Below are positions 7,857 through 14,535 of a stretch of DNA of 20,627 bases, piece by piece. Position 1 is the first letter of the stretch. Each line of letters begins with the position of its first letter. The stretch lies in the NCBI GenBank assembly GCA_938021455.1, contig CALIGP010000235.1, positions 1 to 20,627 of the forward strand, given 5' to 3'. The notes beneath the pieces were generated by a model. The model made no database searches. It had not been told where the DNA came from and saw nothing but the letters and a program-made list of their open reading frames with translations. The DNA comes from an uncultured Lewinella sp. GTDB lineage: Bacteria; Bacteroidota; Bacteroidia; Chitinophagales; Saprospiraceae. Position numbers and translations under genes: made by a program.

Positions 7857-7940
7857 GGTTAATATTCTGTAGTGAAAACGCACCAGTTGATGGGTGGTTT
7901 CCCGGCTTGGAAGTTACCCCCGCTAATTTAACCATCCACA

Positions 7941-7985
7941 GCACCTGCGTCCGCGCCTACTTTGCCGTAGCTTCGCCCCGCAAAA
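7941..7985. repeat. Interspersed repeat copy C before the four-helix membrane protein gene
   Basis: GCACCTGCGTCCGCGCC (7941-7957) matches 275-291 with one mismatch, and CTTTGCCG (7960-7967) follows as in copy A, with a 5-nt shorter gap. The copy ends about ten bases before the ATG at 7996. It lacks the octamer array and the small hairpin. The remainder of 7857-7940 shows no clear promoter. Confidence 0.5.
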
Positions 7986-7995
7986 GAAAACTATC

Positions 7996-8475
7996 ATGGC
8001 TACTTCTACCCGAATCACTAAGGTGAGCTACGAACTCATCTGGTGGGTCTTTACTTTCGTTCTGGCCGCGCTGGTCATCGCTCCCATCTATACGCAGGTT
8101 CCGGAATATCCTTTCTTCCTGCCTAATTTCATCTACGTTGTGGTCGCCATTACCCTCACCCGGTACATGTTTTTTATGGAAATCAGCTGGCTGCGTGATC
8201 ATTTGCTCATTCAGGGCGCCCTGAGTATTGCGCTGATTCCGCTGATTTTCTGGATGGTGCAGGCTTTCAATGGCTTCATTATTCACTTCGATGAGCAGGG
8301 GCCGGACGTACTTGTCAAGCATCTCCCCGAAGACATTGCCGGAATTATGGATACTTATATGCACGGCGAATACCGCTTTTTTGGGGTTTGGGCCGTCGTT
8401 GCCTCATTGGTAAGTCCCTTCCGGATGCTGTTCAACGTTTGGTCGCGCTACCGGGCGGGGGTGCGGACGTTGTAG
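7996..8475 (+). CDS. Four-helix integral membrane protein of unknown function
   Basis: A 159-residue protein that I cannot assign to a named family. Four hydrophobic helices are visible: about 13-34 (LIWWVFTFVLAALVIAPIYT), 40-61 (LPNFIYVVVAITLTRYMFF), 71-92 (LLIQGALSIALIPLIFWMV) and 125-145 (FFGVWAVVASLVSPFRMLF). A soluble loop with HFDEQGPDVLVKHLPED lies between helices 3 and 4, and the C-terminus is basic (NVWSRYRAGVRTL). It has the look of a Bacteroidota-restricted inner-membrane protein. Its stop codon sits within a small inverted repeat (GTAGCC 8472-8477, GGCTAC 8491-8496). It is followed by a 297-nt gap and then trmD, so it is probably a separate transcript. Confidence 0.75.
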   Translation: MATSTRITKVSYELIWWVFTFVLAALVIAPIYTQVPEYPFFLPNFIYVVVAITLTRYMFFMEISWLRDHLLIQGALSIALIPLIFWMVQAFNGFIIHFDEQGPDVLVKHLPEDIAGIMDTYMHGEYRFFGVWAVVASLVSPFRMLFNVWSRYRAGVRTL

Positions 8476-8566
8476 CCTGGTGGTCTGATGGGCTACCGCA
8501 CAAGGGCGGCGCAGGCTATTTGCCATTGATTCCCTCCTGCCAACTTGCGGAGCCTCCCAGGCTACC
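8472..8566. repeat. Inverted repeats around the stop codon of the membrane protein gene
   Basis: GTAGCC (8472-8477) pairs with GGCTAC (8491-8496), and an alternative partner CCTCCCAGGCTAC lies near 8554-8566, so two mutually exclusive hairpins are possible. GGCTACCG also appears twice as a direct repeat (8491 and 8560). No T-run follows either stem. The stretch 8476-8772 holds no gene; it is a patchwork of these repeats, a possible promoter at 8595 and repeat copy B. Confidence 0.35.
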
Positions 8567-8594
8567 GAACTACCTCCCCTCTCCAAAACATCCT

Positions 8595-8602
8595 TACTTT
8601 TG
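8595..8602 (+). promoter_or_regulatory. Possible -7 promoter element for trmD
   Basis: TACTTTTG is a full match to the Bacteroidota -7 consensus TAnnTTTG, followed by GCCGG as at other likely promoters in this window. No TTTG is present about 20 nt upstream, so the -33 element is missing or weak. If used, it gives a trmD leader of about 165 nt containing repeat copy B. Confidence 0.4.
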
Positions 8603-8623
8603 CCGGGTATTCGGGCGCAAACG

Positions 8624-8774
8624 CTTCGGCAGGCTCAGCGGGGCCCGCAGGTGCAGTGATTGTTTAACTGCATGGCCCACTCATCACGTCTGTCTCGCCC
8701 CCTTGCCGCCTATCCCGTGCGGTAGCCCAAAATACCAAAGAACCAAAGAACCAAAATACCAAAATACCAATTTT
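8624..8774. repeat. Interspersed repeat copy B with octamer array running into trmD
   Basis: CTTCGGCAGGCTCAGC (8624-8639) and GCAGGTGCAG (8647-8656) match copy D. CTTGCCGCCTA (8702-8712) and GCGGTAGCCC (8719-8728) match copy A, with the same 9-nt loop between GCCGC and GCGGT. Then come five full 8-nt units from 8727 (CCAAAATA, CCAAAGAA twice, CCAAAATA twice) and a decayed sixth unit (8767-8774) that contains the first two bases of the trmD TTG start. Copies A and B share hairpin and octamers while differing in unit sequence, so they are old, independently drifting copies of one element. Confidence 0.6.
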
Positions 8775-9456
8775 GCATTTCGACATCATCACCGTTCTCC
8801 CCAATTTACTCGCCAGTCCACTCTCTCACTCCATCATGCAGCGGGCGAAGGATAGGGGCTTGTTGACCGTTGAGGTCCACGATCTGCGGGAATTCGGAAT
8901 TGGAAAACACCGGAACGTAGACGACAATCAATTTGGTGGTGGGGCTGGCATGGTGATGCGCTGCGAGCCAATTGCTGACATGATTGATAAACTCAGTAAA
9001 GAGCGTACGTACGACGAGATCATCTACCTCACCCCGGATGGGGAGCGCTACGCGCAGGGGCGGGCCAATCAACTCAGCCTCGGGAAAAACCTGCTACTCA
9101 TTTGTGGGCACTATAAAGGAATCGATCAACGGCTTCGTGATGAGTACGTAACGCTGGAAATCAGTATTGGAGACTATGTCCTCTCCGGCGGAGAACTAGC
9201 CGCTGCCGTCTTGGTAGATTCGATCGGTCGCCTTCTGCCCGGTGTGATAAATGACGAAACTTCCGCTCTGACGGACAGCTTTCAGGATGATCTATTAGCA
9301 CCTCCTGTCTACACCCGCCCGGCGGAGTGGCGGGGGCGAGCCGTGCCGCCCATCCTCCTGTCGGGCCATACTGCCGCCATCGAAGAATGGCGCGAGGAAC
9401 AAGCCGAACAACGAACCCGCGAACGTCGGCCAGACTTATTCGGAGAGGAAGATTAA
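8773..9456 (+). CDS. trmD: tRNA (guanine-37-N1)-methyltransferase
   Basis: TrmD uses S-adenosylmethionine to methylate N1 of G37 next to the anticodon of some tRNAs, which prevents +1 frameshifting, and is normally essential. The 227-residue protein opens with HFDIITVLPNLL, the family's usual N-terminus, and shows GGGAGMVMR (55-63), LLICGHYKGIDQRL (108-121) of the trefoil knot, SIGDYVLSGGE (131-141) and Asp168 in LTDSFQ, the position of the catalytic aspartate. The length is typical. The start is taken as TTG at 8773-8775, because there is no ATG or GTG near it in frame and the encoded N-terminus fits. ATT at 8770 is a less likely alternative. The start lies in an octamer repeat, with no Shine-Dalgarno sequence. 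A guanylyltransferase gene follows after 74 nt. Confidence 0.95.
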   Translation: MHFDIITVLPNLLASPLSHSIMQRAKDRGLLTVEVHDLREFGIGKHRNVDDNQFGGGAGMVMRCEPIADMIDKLSKERTYDEIIYLTPDGERYAQGRANQLSLGKNLLLICGHYKGIDQRLRDEYVTLEISIGDYVLSGGELAAAVLVDSIGRLLPGVINDETSALTDSFQDDLLAPPVYTRPAEWRGRAVPPILLSGHTAAIEEWREEQAEQRTRERRPDLFGEED

Positions 9457-9461
9457 CTTTG

Positions 9462-9530
9462 TCCTCCTTTTCCCCTCTTTATTCCTTTTCCCTTTCCCCC
9501 CTTTATTCCTTTCCCCTTTCCCCCCTTTAT
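9462..9530. repeat. Pyrimidine-only 24-bp tandem repeat between trmD and manC
   Basis: Two 24-nt units (9472-9495 and 9496-9519), differing at only a few positions, are followed by a partial third unit (9520-9530) that ends at the ATG of the next gene; a decayed partial unit precedes them. The plus strand is almost all C and T (only a few A residues), built from blocks such as CCCCCCTTTATTCC. The period equals three 8-nt blocks. It could form triplex DNA or an unstructured leader that affects translation, but I have no evidence for either. Confidence 0.7.
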
Positions 9531-10613
9531 ATGTCTAATCATACTTATATCGCCATTATGGCTGGTGGCGTCGGCTCCCGCTTCTGGCCCGCCAGCCGGG
9601 AAGCCCGACCAAAACAGTTTTTGGACATCACCGGTGATGGACGCAGTTTGCTGCGCATCACTTTTGAACGCTTCCTGCGGGTAACTACTGCTGATAAAAT
9701 ATTCATCGTCACCAATGGCAAGTACCAGCAGCAGGTGATGGAGCATATTCCGGAACTGGAGGATAATCAGATACTTTGTGAGCCAAGTCGAAACAACACG
9801 GCTCCTTGTGTCGCTTACACGGCCTTCAAGTTGCATCAGCTTGACCCGGAAGCGAACATCGTTATCGCCCCCAGTGATGCGCTGATTGTAAACGAGAGCC
9901 TCTTCGCAGATAACATCAATAAGGCACTGACCTATACCGCAGAGAATGATGCCTTGCTAACGCTGGGCATCGCGCCAGATCGTCCTCACACGGGCTATGG
10001 CTATATCCAGTTTTTGGGTGAAGGGGCCGATAACGGAGTGTACCCGGTCAAGCGTTTTACCGAAAAGCCGGACATGGAGACGGCGAAAAGCTTTATTTCC
10101 AGCGGAGACTATCTCTGGAACGCCGGCATCTTTATCTGGCGCGCAAAAACCATTCTGGAAGCCTATGAAAAGTTTGCTCCGGAAATTTACGCTTTGCTTT
10201 CGCAGGGAATGTCCTGCTACAATACCCCCGAGGAGCAAGCTTTCATCAACGAGTTCTATCCCCAAACGCCAAAGATCTCCGTCGACTACGCCATCATGGA
10301 AAATGCGCGCAATATCCACACGATTCCCGCGCAGTTTGGTTGGTCAGACCTAGGGGCTTGGGGAGCTCTTTACAACGAAAGCCCTAAAGACGATAATGGC
10401 AATGTCATCGCAGGAGAACGAGTACTGATCGAAGACGTACACAACTCTCTAATACGGGCTCCTAAAGACAAGCTCATCGTCGTGGGAGGTGTTGACGATC
10501 TCCTCATTATTGATGAGGGCGACGTCTTAGTTGTTTACCCTCGAAGCCGCGAACAAGAGGTAAAGGCTCTACGAAAGAGAGCATCAGATAGCTATGGTGA
10601 AGAGTATGTATAA
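9531..10613 (+). CDS. manC: Mannose-1-phosphate guanylyltransferase
   Basis: This enzyme makes GDP-mannose from mannose-1-phosphate and GTP, the donor for mannose and fucose in surface polysaccharides and glycoproteins. The 360-residue protein shows the nucleotidyltransferase signature GGVGSRFWP (12-20) with Lys28 (ARPKQF), then EPSRNNTAPC, VIAPSDALI, HTGYGYIQ, FTEKPD, WNAGIFIWRA and SVDYAIMENA, all typical of the GMP family. No C-terminal phosphomannose isomerase domain is present, so it is the monofunctional form. The ATG at 9531 is chosen because MSNHTYIAIMAGG starts just before the signature; the upstream open frame only translates the pyrimidine repeat (SPLYSF repeated) and part of trmD in another frame. 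No other sugar nucleotide gene adjoins it, and a 153-nt gap precedes nhaD. The symbol follows common usage. Confidence 0.92.
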   Translation: MSNHTYIAIMAGGVGSRFWPASREARPKQFLDITGDGRSLLRITFERFLRVTTADKIFIVTNGKYQQQVMEHIPELEDNQILCEPSRNNTAPCVAYTAFKLHQLDPEANIVIAPSDALIVNESLFADNINKALTYTAENDALLTLGIAPDRPHTGYGYIQFLGEGADNGVYPVKRFTEKPDMETAKSFISSGDYLWNAGIFIWRAKTILEAYEKFAPEIYALLSQGMSCYNTPEEQAFINEFYPQTPKISVDYAIMENARNIHTIPAQFGWSDLGAWGALYNESPKDDNGNVIAGERVLIEDVHNSLIRAPKDKLIVVGGVDDLLIIDEGDVLVVYPRSREQEVKALRKRASDSYGEEYV

Positions 10614-10710
10614 ACGTTTTTTGCCGATAAACTTTCGAATAACGCCACGTTTAGGTAGCTTCACGCCGAACAAATACCTCTTTTAGGTTTTTCAATCTTG
10701 AGGGTTTTCC

Positions 10711-10727
10711 AAGCGGTGTTTCCGCTT
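10711..10727 (+). other. Short hairpin in the nhaD leader
   Basis: AAGCGG (10711-10716) and CCGCTT (10722-10727) form a perfect 6-bp stem around TGTTT, 39 bp before the nhaD ATG. No T-run follows, so it is not a terminator. Its function, if any, is unknown. Confidence 0.3.
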
Positions 10728-10766
10728 CAGGCTATTTAATAACTACGATTTCACACTACATTCATT

Positions 10767-12158
10767 ATGCTTTCAGCCGTTATCGCCTGCTTTATTATTG
10801 GCTACGTTGTCATCGTTTTTGAGCACCCGTTGCGTCTGGACAAAACGGTGCCTGCACTTTTGATGGGCGCCATTTGCTGGGCGCTACTTAGTCTCGGGTT
10901 TAATTCCGGAGCGTTGGATGTAGTCGACGGCCACGAGCATCTCTTTAGTCTAGCCGACCACGCAGGTGACCATGCCATGAGCCATGATGAAGCAGAAGAA
11001 GGCTTTATGGCCGCTTTGCTCCACCACCTGGGGAAAACGGCGGAAATCCTGATTTTCCTCATCGGAGCCATGACGATTGTAGAAATTGTTGACCTTCACC
11101 GGGGCTTTGATATTCTGAAAGGATGGGTCCGCACCCGAAACAAAAAGAAATTGCTTTGGATCGTAGGTATCCTAGGATTCATCCTATCTGCCATCATCGA
11201 TAACCTGACGGCTACCATCGTTTTGGTAACACTAATGAGGAAGCTCGTCCCAGATCGTGACCAGCGTATCTGGTATATTGCTATGGTGGTGATCGCCGCA
11301 AATGCGGGTGGTGCCTGGTCTCCTATTGGCGATGTAACCACTACCATGCTCTGGATTGGTAAGCGGGTAAGTACCATTGGCCTGATGGAATACCTGATTC
11401 TGCCTTCTATCGTTTGTTTTGCGGTTCCGTTTTTTGTAGCCAGTTTTATGAAGCCTTTCCAGGGAGAGCTGACGGGGGTACCCGTAGTAACTAAGGAAGA
11501 GTTGAAAGCGGAACGCCTGCTCTCCAGTAAAACGATGTTGTTCCTTGGCTTGGGGATGATTGTATTCGTACCCATCTTCAAAACGGTCACCCACCTGCCT
11601 CCCTACATTGGCATGATGCTTAGTCTGGGAGTCGTTTGGTTGGTGTCTGAATACATCCACCCAGAGGAAGATTTTACCGAAGAGCGCAAGGAAGCTTACT
11701 CTGCCCATAAAGCATTGAGTCGGATTGAAATGTCTTCCATTCTGTTCTTCCTTGGAATCCTCATGGCCGTTGCCGCACTGGAAACCGTGGCCGTAGGTGA
11801 GGTAGGTGCGCTCCGCGCAGTAGCGGAAGCCCTGCAAAGTGTCATTCCCGATCAAAACATTGTGGTCTTTATTCTCGGCTTCCTGTCGGCCATCATTGAC
11901 AACGTGCCACTGGTTGCTGCTTCAATGGGGATGTATGATATGGCAAAGTATGCCATTGATGACACTCTCTGGCACTTCATCGCATACTCTGCGGGTACTG
12001 GAGGTTCCATGCTCATCATCGGTTCTGCTGCAGGTGTAGCGGCTATGGGCATGGAGCGTATAGACTTCATCTGGTACTTCAAGAAAATCAGCTGGCTTGC
12101 CTTCATCGGCTTTGCGGCTGGTGCTGCGGTATTTATCGCCATCGAAACCCTCTTTTAA
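10767..12158 (+). CDS. nhaD: Na+/H+ antiporter, NhaD family
   Basis: NhaD exchanges internal Na+ (or Li+) for external H+ across the inner membrane, and serves sodium and pH balance in many marine bacteria. The 463-residue protein has about a dozen hydrophobic helices and the duplicated motif SAIIDN (141-146 and 374-379), which marks the two inverted halves of the ion transporter fold with Asp145 and Asp378. It also has GGAWSPIGDVTT (181-192), a strong family mark. A loop rich in histidine and acidic residues (His56, 58, 65, 69, 73 within 51-79) is set between helices 2 and 3. Its stop codon overlaps the ATG of the next gene by one base (taATG), so the two are translationally coupled. A short hairpin (10711-10727) lies in its leader. 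Confidence 0.95.
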   Translation: MLSAVIACFIIGYVVIVFEHPLRLDKTVPALLMGAICWALLSLGFNSGALDVVDGHEHLFSLADHAGDHAMSHDEAEEGFMAALLHHLGKTAEILIFLIGAMTIVEIVDLHRGFDILKGWVRTRNKKKLLWIVGILGFILSAIIDNLTATIVLVTLMRKLVPDRDQRIWYIAMVVIAANAGGAWSPIGDVTTTMLWIGKRVSTIGLMEYLILPSIVCFAVPFFVASFMKPFQGELTGVPVVTKEELKAERLLSSKTMLFLGLGMIVFVPIFKTVTHLPPYIGMMLSLGVVWLVSEYIHPEEDFTEERKEAYSAHKALSRIEMSSILFFLGILMAVAALETVAVGEVGALRAVAEALQSVIPDQNIVVFILGFLSAIIDNVPLVAASMGMYDMAKYAIDDTLWHFIAYSAGTGGSMLIIGSAAGVAAMGMERIDFIWYFKKISWLAFIGFAAGAAVFIAIETLF

Positions 12159-12529
12159 TGGCGGCTAACCGCTTTCTATCATTGCTGTTCATTGTTCTCT
12201 TTCTGGCTGCCTGCGGCCGAGAAGACGAACTCTTGCTGGGAGACTGGCAGGCAGTAAGCGTTACCGAAAATGGAGATAGCCTTCGTCTTAATCCGGCAGA
12301 GATAGGCTTTACCTTCCGGCAGGACAACCGCTACACTTTTCGTTCTACTCTCCGCTATCAGGAGGCCGGGACCTGGCGCTACGACCATGGTTATTTATTC
12401 GCCAGAGATACTACTCAGCCCCAAAACCCGGAGCGGGTGGTTGCCATCGATAAGATGACGCCCGATAGCTTGATGCTGCGGATGAAGGCGGATACGGCAG
12501 AACGGTATGTTCTGTTATTGCGGCAGTAG
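12158..12529 (+). CDS. Small lipoprotein, lipocalin-like
   Basis: A 123-residue protein with a lipoprotein signal peptide: hydrophobic run FLSLLFIVLF and lipobox LAAC with Cys19 as the lipidation site, followed by GRED. The mature part (residues about 28-123) is rich in beta strands, with LLGDWQAVSV, YTFRSTLRYQEAGTWRY and ERYVLLLRQ, a pattern seen in small lipocalin-like or META-type lipoproteins of Bacteroidota. It overlaps the nhaD stop codon by one base, so it is in the same operon and probably reads through from it. A role alongside sodium transport is only suggested by position. It probably sits in the inner leaflet of the outer membrane or the outer leaflet of the inner membrane. Confidence 0.85.
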   Translation: MAANRFLSLLFIVLFLAACGREDELLLGDWQAVSVTENGDSLRLNPAEIGFTFRQDNRYTFRSTLRYQEAGTWRYDHGYLFARDTTQPQNPERVVAIDKMTPDSLMLRMKADTAERYVLLLRQ

Positions 12530-12711
12530 TTCCGTAGAGTTAGTTTGCGGTGCAGAGCTTTCTTAAGCAAAGGTGTGATGAATGGGTTTTCGGCGAAAAG
12601 CTTATATAAATAGCGTGTCTGAAATAAGACTGTTAGGTTTTAATCAGAATGAGGCAGCCTTTCAGGTTCCTTCATACGAAAAGCAGATAGCCAATCATCT
12701 ACTTTTACGAT

Positions 12712-14529
12712 ATGATTGCAAAGACTACTTCAGGTGTACTTTTCTTCGCCGCGTTACTGTTCAGTAGTGCTGTTCTCGCCCAGCAAAAGCCTAATATTTT
12801 ATGGGTGCTTACTGATGATCAGCGCTATGATGCCGTCGGTGCATTTAATCAGATTCTCCACGGCCGGGATAGCAGTGAACTAGGCTATGTCGAATCTCCC
12901 CGGGTGGACGAACTGGTGGCTAAGGGCACTACTTTTATTAATACTTACTGCCAGGCAACAGGTTGTGCACCTTCCCGTGCCTCCATGATGTACGGGCGCT
13001 ATCCCTTCCGGTCTGGTGTGTATGAGTTCGAATACCATAACAATAATGCCGAGCACTGCAGGCCCTCTCTGCCAGAGCAAATGGCTGAATTAGGTTATCA
13101 GACAATGCACGTGGGTAAACTTGGCTTCCGGATCAAAACGGTAAAAGATGGCCGGGCAGTAGCGCATCCGGTTTTTCAAACGGATATCGGTTTCAAAAAA
13201 TTGGGAAAAGACGGGCTTACGGACTGGGGGAAAGATTGGTTCTATGAAATGGACGGCAAGAAACTGGCTGCACCGATAAAAAACCTGGAGTATATCGTCT
13301 CCCCTGAAGGGGAATTCAGCTATTTGTCAGATGAACTTGATCAACATAAAGGGGCTGCGGAGAAAGTGACGCAAGACTACGACCTGCTTCGACACTATAA
13401 TGAAGGACAAGCAAAATCGACCAGTAAGGGGATGATCATCTCTGGTGTAAGCTCCCAGCCCGCCGGTAAAACCCGTGATGGTTACTACACCCATTTCTTG
13501 TCGGAGTATTTAAAACAAGAGAATGCTGAATTCTCCGCCGGCAGCCGAAAGTTTAAGGGGGTTGACCCCACTCAACCAGTATTTGCGCACATAGGCTTTG
13601 ATTTCCCTCATACGCCAGTATTACCACCAGCGAACTACCGGGCGCGTTTTCAACAACATACCTATCAGGTGCCGGCGTTTGATGCAAAGGAACTTGAAGG
13701 CATTCCTCAACAGTTGCAGAAACAAATTAAGTCGAAATCCAGTGATCACTTTTCCGATGAGGAAAAACAGAAGATGATTCAGGACTACTATGCCTTTTGT
13801 GCCTACGGAGACCAACTGGTCGGGCAGGCAACCGATGATTTTATCGCTTACAGCGAAAAGCACCAGCAGCCCTGGATGATTGTGTACGTCTGTGGCGATC
13901 ATGGCTGGAAACTTAATGATCATGGTGCAGTCTCGAAGTTCACTACCTGGGAAGTTGATAGCCATAATCCAATTGTTATTGTTTCCTCCGATAAGCAAGC
14001 CTTTCCTGCGGGGAAAGTAGTCACGGACTACACTGAATTCGTTGATATTGCCCCAACCATCCTTAGTGCTGCGGGAGCTGACATTGAAGCGAAAGCTTTT
14101 AGTTACCTGGATGGTCTGGATATGGCGAAGGTGGCCGCTGAAGAAATCCCCGCCCGGGATTATGTAGTGGGGGAAAGCCATGCCGTAATTGGGCCTCGGG
14201 CTTATCTACGGACGAAGGAGTACGTGTTTTCTATGCAAACACGACCCAATAAAATACGTGGTAAAGATTTAGACTGGGCTCTTAAGGTATCCTATGAAGA
14301 CCTGGATGCAGCCATGTACAATACCGTTGAGGACCCCAAAGAAAAAAACAACCTCGCCTATCATAAGAGCTACCGGAAGATTGCCGAAAAGATGAGGGCA
14401 AAACTGACGGACATTGTATTAGGAGACGGAAGGGTAGAAGTGGAGTGGGGCGAGAAAGCTGACGGAACCGAGGTCTTTTACAGCAACTTTGCCCCCGGAG
14501 CACATGATTATCGACTAAAGCTGGAGTGA
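12712..14529 (+). CDS. Secreted type I sulfatase, iduronate-2-sulfatase-like
   Basis: A 605-residue exported enzyme with a signal peptide (residues 1-23, ending VLA before QQ). It has the metal-binding LTDDQR (Asp35, Asp36), the catalytic motif CAPSRASMMYGR with Cys85 as the residue converted to formylglycine, and DHGWKLNDHG (Asp396, His397) completing the metal site. DHGWKL plus the downstream NDHGAVSKF resembles the iduronate-2-sulfatase subgroup, so a sulfated sugar is a likely substrate, but the exact one cannot be read from sequence. The cysteine type requires a formylglycine-generating enzyme encoded elsewhere. No SusC/SusD, glycosidase or sulfatase-maturation gene adjoins it, so it is not part of a polysaccharide utilisation locus here. 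It converges on queA with a 6-bp gap. The 182-nt gap upstream holds no sure promoter. Confidence 0.92.
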   Translation: MIAKTTSGVLFFAALLFSSAVLAQQKPNILWVLTDDQRYDAVGAFNQILHGRDSSELGYVESPRVDELVAKGTTFINTYCQATGCAPSRASMMYGRYPFRSGVYEFEYHNNNAEHCRPSLPEQMAELGYQTMHVGKLGFRIKTVKDGRAVAHPVFQTDIGFKKLGKDGLTDWGKDWFYEMDGKKLAAPIKNLEYIVSPEGEFSYLSDELDQHKGAAEKVTQDYDLLRHYNEGQAKSTSKGMIISGVSSQPAGKTRDGYYTHFLSEYLKQENAEFSAGSRKFKGVDPTQPVFAHIGFDFPHTPVLPPANYRARFQQHTYQVPAFDAKELEGIPQQLQKQIKSKSSDHFSDEEKQKMIQDYYAFCAYGDQLVGQATDDFIAYSEKHQQPWMIVYVCGDHGWKLNDHGAVSKFTTWEVDSHNPIVIVSSDKQAFPAGKVVTDYTEFVDIAPTILSAAGADIEAKAFSYLDGLDMAKVAAEEIPARDYVVGESHAVIGPRAYLRTKEYVFSMQTRPNKIRGKDLDWALKVSYEDLDAAMYNTVEDPKEKNNLAYHKSYRKIAEKMRAKLTDIVLGDGRVEVEWGEKADGTEVFYSNFAPGAHDYRLKLE

Positions 14530-14535
14530 TGATTC

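Noticed and set aside
7856..7883. Upstream ATG at 7883 for the cNMP kinase
   Set aside because: Possible but gives a nine-residue extension (MRFHYRILT) with no expected counterpart before the cNMP fold.
8727..8774. CRISPR-like array
   Set aside because: The units are 8 nt with no spacers, no long repeats and no cas genes, so it is a simple tandem repeat.
9327..9530. Upstream extension of the guanylyltransferase to a start inside trmD
   Set aside because: The extra residues translate trmD in another frame and the pyrimidine repeat; the family signature begins just after the ATG at 9531.
10711..10727. Sodium or other riboswitch before nhaD
   Set aside because: Only one 6-bp hairpin is seen; no conserved multi-stem core of a known class can be recognised.
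12582..12767. 61-codon plus-strand frame before the sulfatase
   Set aside because: It overlaps the sulfatase signal peptide in another frame, has no promoter or family match and reads like random sequence.
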